Below are positions 59,123 to 64,000 of a DNA stretch of 64,000 nucleotides, one piece after another (the first letter of the stretch is position 1; the number at the start of each line of letters is the position of its first letter). The DNA is from Nocardioides cynanchi. Lineage in GTDB: Bacteria > Actinomycetota > Actinomycetes > Propionibacteriales > Nocardioidaceae. A model generated the notes under the pieces. The model did not search any database, was not told the DNA's origin, and saw only the letters and a list, made by a program, of their open reading frames with translations. The stretch is taken from positions 1,054,001-1,118,000 of the forward strand of contig NZ_CP044344.1 of assembly GCF_008761635.1 (NCBI RefSeq), read 5' to 3'. The position numbers and the translations under genes were made by a program.

Positions 59123-59902
59123 ATGGCAGGACGCATCGACGGCAAGGTGGCCGTGGTGACCGGAGGTTGCTCGGGCATCGGCCTGGCCACCGTGCGCCGC
59201 TTCGTCGAGGAGGGCGCCCGGGTCGTCATCGGCGACATCGACGACGAGCGAGGCGCGGCTCTGGCCGACGAGCTCGGCGGCCCCGGCACCGCGACGTACG
59301 CCCATGTCGACGTGACCAGCAAGGAGGAGGTCGACGCCCTCTTCGCGCTGGCCAAGTCGACCTACGGCTCGGTCGACATCGCGTTCAACAACGCCGGCAT
59401 CTCGCCTCCGGACGACGACTCGATCCTCGACACCGAGCTCGACGCCTGGCGCCGGGTGCAGGAGGTGAACCTGACCAGCGTCTACCTGTGCTGCAAGGCG
59501 GCCCTGCCCTACATGCTGGAGCAGAAGTCCGGCTCGATCATCAACACCGCGTCGTTCGTCGCGGTGATGGGTGCGGCGACGTCGCAGATCTCCTACTCGG
59601 CGTCGAAGGGCGGCGTGCTCTCGATGTCGCGTGAGCTCGGCGTGCAGTTCGCCCGCGAGGGGGTGCGGGTCAACGCGCTGTGTCCCGGCCCGGTCAACAC
59701 TCCCCTGCTCAAGGAGCTGTTCGCCAAGGACGCCGAACGTGCGGCCCGGCGCCTCGTGCACGTGCCGATGGGCCGCTTCGCCGAGCCGGAGGAGATGGCC
59801 AACGCCGTGCTGTTCCTGGCCTCCGACGAGTCGTCGTTCATCACCGCCAACACGTTCCTGGTCGACGGCGGGATCTCCGGTGCCTATGTCACACCGCTCT
59901 GA
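59123..59902 (+). CDS. Short-chain dehydrogenase/reductase
   Basis: A 259-aa classical SDR: cofactor motif VTGGCSGIGLA, NNAG, catalytic Ser and YSASKG, and the C-terminal FLVDGGISGAYV. GGAAGG lies eight bases before ATG 59123; upstream in-frame codons are derived from the R2 repeat and are rejected. It probably handles the alcohol/aldehyde step of the amine pathway. Its end overlaps the hydrolase gene by 17 bases. Confidence 0.92.
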   Translation: MAGRIDGKVAVVTGGCSGIGLATVRRFVEEGARVVIGDIDDERGAALADELGGPGTATYAHVDVTSKEEVDALFALAKSTYGSVDIAFNNAGISPPDDDSILDTELDAWRRVQEVNLTSVYLCCKAALPYMLEQKSGSIINTASFVAVMGAATSQISYSASKGGVLSMSRELGVQFAREGVRVNALCPGPVNTPLLKELFAKDAERAARRLVHVPMGRFAEPEEMANAVLFLASDESSFITANTFLVDGGISGAYVTPL

Positions 59903-60623
59903 CCCGCCCCTGATCGGGATCACGACCTACCGCGAGCACGCGCGCTGGGGGGTGTGGGACACCCGCGCCGACGTGCTGCACGCGCAGTATGCCGACGCGG
60001 TCATCGCCGCCGGCGGCGTGCCCGTGCTGCTGCCGCCCGCCTCGGCGTCCGACGAGGTGGCCGCCGCCGTGGTCGCCCGGATCGACGGGCTGGTCGTCAG
60101 CGGCGGGGCCGACGTGGACCCTGGCCGGTACGGCGCGCAGCCGCACCCGTGCACGGGAGGCTGGCGCGAGGACCGCGACGCCTGGGAGACGGCCCTGCTC
60201 GGGGCCGCCGATGCCGCGGAACTGCCCACGCTCGGGGTGTGCCGCGGGATGCAGCTGATGGCAGTCGCGGCAGGAGGGTCGTTGCTCCAGCACACGCCCG
60301 AGCTGGTCGGGCACGAGGGCCACAACCCGGGCGGCGACGCGTTCGGCACGACCGAGGTCAGCACGGCGGAGGGTTCGCGGCTGCGCGGCCTGCTCGGCGC
60401 CCGGGTCGACGTCGGCTGCCACCATCACCAGACGGTGGCCGACCACCCCGGCTTCGAGCCCAGCGCCTGGGCCGCCGACGGCTCCCTGGAGGCGATGGAA
60501 CGGTCCGGGGACCGCTTCTGCCTCGCCGTGCAGTGGCACCCGGAGGTCCGCGACGACCACAGTCTGTTCGCCGGACTGGTCGCCGCCGCGGCCGACCGGG
60601 CCGCTGCCAGGATGGGGGCATGA
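59886..60623 (+). CDS. Gamma-glutamyl hydrolase of the class I amidotransferase fold (PuuD-like)
   Basis: The 245-aa protein has the Cys nucleophile in LGVCRGMQLMAVAAGG, VGCHHHQTV, and the His-Glu of the triad in AVQWHPEV. It is the peptidase C26 type, which cleaves gamma-glutamyl amides such as gamma-glutamyl-GABA. In this operon it would release the oxidised amine and recycle glutamate. ATG 59886 is inside the SDR gene's last codons. Confidence 0.9.
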   Translation: MSHRSDPPLIGITTYREHARWGVWDTRADVLHAQYADAVIAAGGVPVLLPPASASDEVAAAVVARIDGLVVSGGADVDPGRYGAQPHPCTGGWREDRDAWETALLGAADAAELPTLGVCRGMQLMAVAAGGSLLQHTPELVGHEGHNPGGDAFGTTEVSTAEGSRLRGLLGARVDVGCHHHQTVADHPGFEPSAWAADGSLEAMERSGDRFCLAVQWHPEVRDDHSLFAGLVAAAADRAAARMGA

Positions 60624-61567
60624 CAGCTCCGGCCGGTTCCCCGGACGTCCTGGGGGCGCCGTACACGCTCGAGACGATCGCTCTGCCCGACGACGACGAG
60701 GGCGCCGTGGTCGCCAGCCTGGTCCACCGCCCGGCTGACGTGCCGAGCAGCCGGGCCGTCCTCCACGTGCACGGCTTCGCCGACTACTTCTTCCAGACGG
60801 CGTACGCCGAGTGGTGGACCGCGCGGGGCTACGACTTCTACGCCCTCGACCTGCGCAAGTACGGTCGCTCGTTGCTGCCCCATCAGACCCCCAACTTCAC
60901 CACCGACCTGCACGACTACTTCCCCGAGCTGGACGAGGCGTGGGAGCGGGTCCACGGCGACCATCCGGACGTGGTCCTGAGCGGGCACTCGACCGGCGGG
61001 CTCACGGTGTCGCTGTGGGCCGCCGACCGGCGCACGCCTGCCGCGGGGGCCGTGCTCAACGCGCCGTGGCTCGACCTCCAGGGGTCGGCCGTGCTGCGAC
61101 ATGTCGTGACCCCGCTGGTCACCGGCCTGGCCCGGCGCACTCCCAAGCGGCCGATCCCGCGCACCGTGACCGGCTTCTACGCACGCAGCCTGCACCGCGA
61201 CCACGACGGGGAGTGGGACTTCGACCTGGCCTGGAAGCCGATCGAGTCCTGGCCGGCGTACGCCGGCTGGCTGGCCGCGGTCCGCCGGGGCCATGCCGAG
61301 CTGCACCGGGGGCTCGACCTGCCGTTCCCGGTCCTGGTGCTGTCCAGCGCCGCCTCGGCGAGCCCGGCCGAGATGGGCGAGGACGTCCACGTCCACGACA
61401 TCGTGCTCGACGTCGAGCAGATCCGGCGCTGGTCGCCGGCCCTGGGGAGGCACGTCACCTACGTGGGCATCCCCCACGCGCGGCACGACGTGTTCCTCTC
61501 CCGCGAGGCTCCGCGGACGGAGGCCTTCGCCGAGCTCGACGGCTGGCTCACGGCCTACGTCACCTGA
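60620..61567 (+). CDS. Alpha/beta hydrolase (monoacylglycerol lipase-like)
   Basis: A 315-aa serine hydrolase with the nucleophile elbow LSGHSTGG, an oxyanion-region motif VLHVHGFADY, and the C-terminal His in GIPHARHDVFLS. ATG 60620 overlaps the preceding stop (ATGA), so it is the last gene of the amine operon. It may remove an ester or acyl group from the substrate before amine catabolism; this is inference. Its final 8 bases overlap the convergent permease gene (TCACCTGA). Confidence 0.88.
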   Translation: MTAPAGSPDVLGAPYTLETIALPDDDEGAVVASLVHRPADVPSSRAVLHVHGFADYFFQTAYAEWWTARGYDFYALDLRKYGRSLLPHQTPNFTTDLHDYFPELDEAWERVHGDHPDVVLSGHSTGGLTVSLWAADRRTPAAGAVLNAPWLDLQGSAVLRHVVTPLVTGLARRTPKRPIPRTVTGFYARSLHRDHDGEWDFDLAWKPIESWPAYAGWLAAVRRGHAELHRGLDLPFPVLVLSSAASASPAEMGEDVHVHDIVLDVEQIRRWSPALGRHVTYVGIPHARHDVFLSREAPRTEAFAELDGWLTAYVT

Positions 61568-62318
61568 GCAGGAACACCGCCAGTGCGACCAGGCCGACCA
61601 CGACGATGACCACCCGGAGCACACCGGCCGGCAGCCGGCGACCGACGGTCGCTCCGACCTGACCACCGACCACCGAGCCCACGGCGAGCAGCAGTACGAC
61701 GGTCCAGTCGACGTCGGCGACCAACGCGAAGATGAGCCCGGCGACGCCGTTGACCAGGCCGGCCAGCACGTTCTTCAGGCCGTTGAGGCGCTGCAGGGTC
61801 TCGGCGATGCCGATCCCGAGCACGCCCATGATGATCACGCCCTGCGCGGCGCCGAAGTAGCCGCCGTACACACCCGAGAGCAGCACCACGGGCCAGACCC
61901 ACCAGGGGCCGTTCTCGGCGCGGGCGCCCTCGTGCCGGGCGTCGACCCACGTCGAGATCCGCGGCTGCAGCACGACCAGCACCAGCCCGACCACGATCAG
62001 GGCCGGCACGATCGCTGAGAACGCCGACTCGGGCAGGGACAGGAGCAGGGCGGCGCCGATCGCCCCACCGATCATCGAGGCACTGCCCAGGCGGATCGCC
62101 CGGCCGCGCTGCCCCTCCAGCTCGCGCCGGTAGCCCCACACCCCCGAGGCGACCCCGGGCACCAGGCCGATGGTGTTCGAGACGTTGGCGGTGACCGGTG
62201 GGACACCGAACGCCAGCAGGGTCGGGAACGTGATCAGCGTTCCCGACCCCACCACGGTGTTGATGGTGCCGGCGGCGAGCCCCGCGAGGAGGACCGCCGC
62301 CATCTGGAGGGCTGTCAC
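61560..62318 (-). CDS. TSUP-family (TauE/SafE) membrane permease
   Basis: A 252-aa protein with about eight helices; the TSUP repeat is visible as AAGTINTVVGSGTLITFP and GVYGGYFGAAQGVIIM. Members export or import sulfite, sulfoacetate or other organosulfur anions. GTG 62318 overlaps the SPFH stop by 4 bases (GTGA), so it is the third gene of the NfeD-SPFH operon, an unusual partner for those two. Confidence 0.9.
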   Translation of the reverse strand: MTALQMAAVLLAGLAAGTINTVVGSGTLITFPTLLAFGVPPVTANVSNTIGLVPGVASGVWGYRRELEGQRGRAIRLGSASMIGGAIGAALLLSLPESAFSAIVPALIVVGLVLVVLQPRISTWVDARHEGARAENGPWWVWPVVLLSGVYGGYFGAAQGVIIMGVLGIGIAETLQRLNGLKNVLAGLVNGVAGLIFALVADVDWTVVLLLAVGSVVGGQVGATVGRRLPAGVLRVVIVVVGLVALAVFLLR

Positions 62319-63466
62319 TGGGCGGGCGCGGCTCCGGTGCCGTCGTCGGTGCCGGCGCCGGCGGCGGGATCGGTGCCCGCGCCCGGCAGCTCGGAGTTGC
62401 GACCCGGGTTGGCCGAGCGCTCGGCCTCCGCGATGGCGTCCTCGACGGCCCGGTTGGCCTTGGACAGCTCGCTGTCGAGGGCTCCCGAGCCGGCGAGCGA
62501 CGCGGGCTCGGAGGAACCCATGTCGACCCGCTTGAGCGGTCCGTCCACCTTCTGCGGGATGCCGGCGACCTCGTGGACCGAGGAGCCGAGCCCCTCCAGC
62601 GCCTTGGTGATCTCCGAGGGGATGACCCACACCTTGTTGGCGTCGCCGGCGGCGATCTTGGGCATCATCTGGAGGTACTGGTAGGCGAGCAGGGCCTGGT
62701 CGGGCTGCCCGTCGTGGATCGCCTGGAACACCGTCTGGATCGCCTGTCCCTCACCCTGGGCCCTCAGGATCGCGGCCTCGCGGTCGGCCTGGGCACGCAG
62801 GATCAGCGACTCGCGGTCACCCTCGGCGTTCAGGATGGCGGATTGCTTGTTGCCCTCCGCGGAGAGGATCGCGGCCTGGCGCGAGCCCTCGGCGGTGAGG
62901 ATCACGGCCCGCTTCTCGCGGTCGGCCCGCATCTGCTTCTCCATCGAGTCCTTGATCGAGGGCGGCGGGTCGATGCCCTTGAGCTCCACCCGGTTCACCC
63001 GGATGCCCCACTTGCCGGTGGCCTCGTCGAGCACGCCACGCAGACCGGAGTTGATCTGGTCGCGGCTGGTCAGGGTCGCCTCGAGGTCCATGCCACCGAC
63101 GATGTTGCGCAGGGTGGTCATGGTCAGCTGCTCGATCGCCTGGATGTAGTTGGCGATCTCGTAGGTCGCCGCGATCGGGTCGGTCACCTGGAAGTAGATG
63201 ACGGTGTCGATCGAGACCACCAGGTTGTCCTCGGTGATCACCGGCTGCGGCGGGAAGCTCACCACCTGCTCGCGCAGGTCGATCAGGTAGCGCACCTTGT
63301 CGATGAACGGAACGACGACGTTCAGCCCTGCGGGCAGCGTCTCCTTGTACTTCCCGAAGCGCTCCAGGATCCCGGCCCGCGCCTGCGGGATGATCCGCAC
63401 GGTCCGGGCCAGGAGCACGACCACGAACAGCACGATCAGGATCAGAAGTGCGTACACGACTGTCAT
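62315..63466 (-). CDS. SPFH/Band 7 stomatin-like protein
   Basis: A 383-aa protein with one N-terminal membrane helix (YALLILIVLFVVVLLARTV), the Band 7 domain (about residues 30-200; RVNRVELKGIDPPPSI) and a long coiled coil with repeated AEG motifs (LTAEGSRQAAILSAEGNKQS). The tail is Pro/Gly/Ala-rich. Such slipins form large ring-like membrane assemblies and work with NfeD proteins, encoded just upstream here. Confidence 0.93.
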   Translation of the reverse strand: MTVVYALLILIVLFVVVLLARTVRIIPQARAGILERFGKYKETLPAGLNVVVPFIDKVRYLIDLREQVVSFPPQPVITEDNLVVSIDTVIYFQVTDPIAATYEIANYIQAIEQLTMTTLRNIVGGMDLEATLTSRDQINSGLRGVLDEATGKWGIRVNRVELKGIDPPPSIKDSMEKQMRADREKRAVILTAEGSRQAAILSAEGNKQSAILNAEGDRESLILRAQADREAAILRAQGEGQAIQTVFQAIHDGQPDQALLAYQYLQMMPKIAAGDANKVWVIPSEITKALEGLGSSVHEVAGIPQKVDGPLKRVDMGSSEPASLAGSGALDSELSKANRAVEDAIAEAERSANPGRNSELPGAGTDPAAGAGTDDGTGAAPAQ

Positions 63467-63494
63467 CGAACGGTTCCTCTCTCAGGGGTGCGGG

Positions 63495-63956
63495 CTACGG
63501 CAGGATCTCGTCCACCGGGTGGACGAAGGCCGTGGCTCCGCGGATGGCGAACACCTCGACGGTGGCGCCGGATGGAATGGTCAGGGAGTCGTCGTACGGC
63601 TGTGCGCTCCAGATCTCTCCACCGATCTTGACCCGGCCCGGCTGCTGGGTCGACAGGGCCTCGGTCACGACGCCCTGATGGCCGACCAGCTTGTCGTGTC
63701 CGGTCACCAAGGTCGGACCGTTGTGCAGCTTCGCGATCAGGTTGGGCCTGACGAGCGTCAGCATGGCTGCGGCTCCGCCACCGGCGAGCAGCACCTGGAG
63801 GACCACCGGGAACGACGCGAGGGCGGCCAGGGCGCCGACGACGGCGCCGACCGCCAGCATCAGCAGGACCAGGTCGAGGCTGAGCATCTCGGCCATGCCG
63901 AGGCCCACCGCCAGAACCATCCAGACGGCCCAGAGGTGATTCCCCAGCCACTCCAC
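63495..63956 (-). CDS. NfeD-family membrane protein (short form)
   Basis: The 153-aa protein has two to three membrane helices (WAVWMVLAVGLGMAEML, LVLLMLAVGAVVGALAAL, VLQVLLAGGGAAAML) and a C-terminal OB-fold NfeD domain (GHQGVVTEALSTQQPGRV, VEVFAIRGATAFV). It is the NfeD1b type that lacks a protease domain and partners SPFH proteins. GTG 63956 is leaderless. Confidence 0.92.
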   Translation of the reverse strand: MEWLGNHLWAVWMVLAVGLGMAEMLSLDLVLLMLAVGAVVGALAALASFPVVLQVLLAGGGAAAMLTLVRPNLIAKLHNGPTLVTGHDKLVGHQGVVTEALSTQQPGRVKIGGEIWSAQPYDDSLTIPSGATVEVFAIRGATAFVHPVDEILP

Positions 63957-63962
63957 GCTTTC

Positions 63963-63968
63963 AGCCTA
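63963..63968 (-). promoter_or_regulatory. -10 box of a leaderless promoter for the NfeD-SPFH-TSUP operon
   Basis: Minus-strand TAGGCT ends 6 bp before GTG 63956. The remaining 32 bases to the window edge show nothing else. Confidence 0.55.
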
Positions 63969-64000
63969 GTCGCTTCCGGGTCGTCAGCCTGCTCACTCGG

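Overview
The window is very GC-rich, densely packed actinobacterial chromosome. The gene content (proteasomal ATPase ARC/Mpa, mycothiol ligase MshC, ANTAR and F420-type LLM proteins, a furA-katG pair) and many leaderless promoters point to Actinomycetia, most likely Nocardioidaceae (Nocardioides-like). The genus is an inference from style and gene order. From memory, much of the first 30 kb follows the order of Mycobacterium tuberculosis Rv2115c-Rv2141c and Streptomyces coelicolor SCO1640-SCO1670: arc, trmI, recB-like nuclease, metH, PAC2, mshC, SCO1664-type protein, DUF3090, histidine phosphatase, uppP, DUF5703, M20 peptidase. It is interrupted here by a two-component system and a peptide importer.

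Layout. 1-6 kb: end of a methyltransferase gene, a frameshifted small membrane-protein gene, arc, trmI, a site-2 protease and a RecB-type nuclease. 6-14.5 kb: a NarL-type two-component pair, a secreted protein and a five-gene oligopeptide ABC importer. 14.6-28 kb: HAD phosphatase, metH, PAC2, mshC (with an apparent 1-base deletion), the SCO1664/DUF3090/phosphatase trio, corA, uppP, aldo-keto reductase, DUF5703, M20 peptidase and tRNA-Leu(GAG). 28-35 kb: an ANTAR/receiver pair, an OmpA-like membrane protein, an HTH-less LysR-type domain protein, galK and a P-loop kinase fused to an LLM oxidoreductase. 35-41 kb: two acyl-CoA dehydrogenases behind a perfect 17-bp operator, def, an rRNA methyltransferase, a cobA/cysG fusion and a PEBP. 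41.4-49.4 kb: an ABC-2 exporter split by an opposing TetR gene, then furA-katG-katA and a 49-codon gene. 49.5-61.6 kb: class I aldolase and a divergent amine-catabolism cluster around a GntR regulator (permease, choline-kinase-like protein and dimethylglycine-dehydrogenase-like enzyme to the left; glutamine-synthetase-like ligase, aldehyde dehydrogenase, SDR, gamma-glutamyl hydrolase and an alpha/beta hydrolase to the right). 61.5-64 kb: TSUP permease, SPFH protein and NfeD.

Besides the genes, the sequence shows two dispersed repeat families. R1 is a ~60-bp composite element with three intergenic copies and a fourth, covarying copy inside the coding linker of the kinase-LLM fusion. R2 is a ~29-bp element; one copy supplies the end of cobA. 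At least 15 start codons sit 6-7 bp behind a TANNNT -10 box with no room for a Shine-Dalgarno site, so leaderless transcription is widespread. Several convergent gene pairs have their two stop codons paired inside one hairpin. Two genes appear to start with CTG, and a hairpin can hide the katA ribosome-binding site. No gap longer than 300 bases lacks a gene; the largest (29459-29704) holds the divergent promoters of the receiver and OmpA genes.
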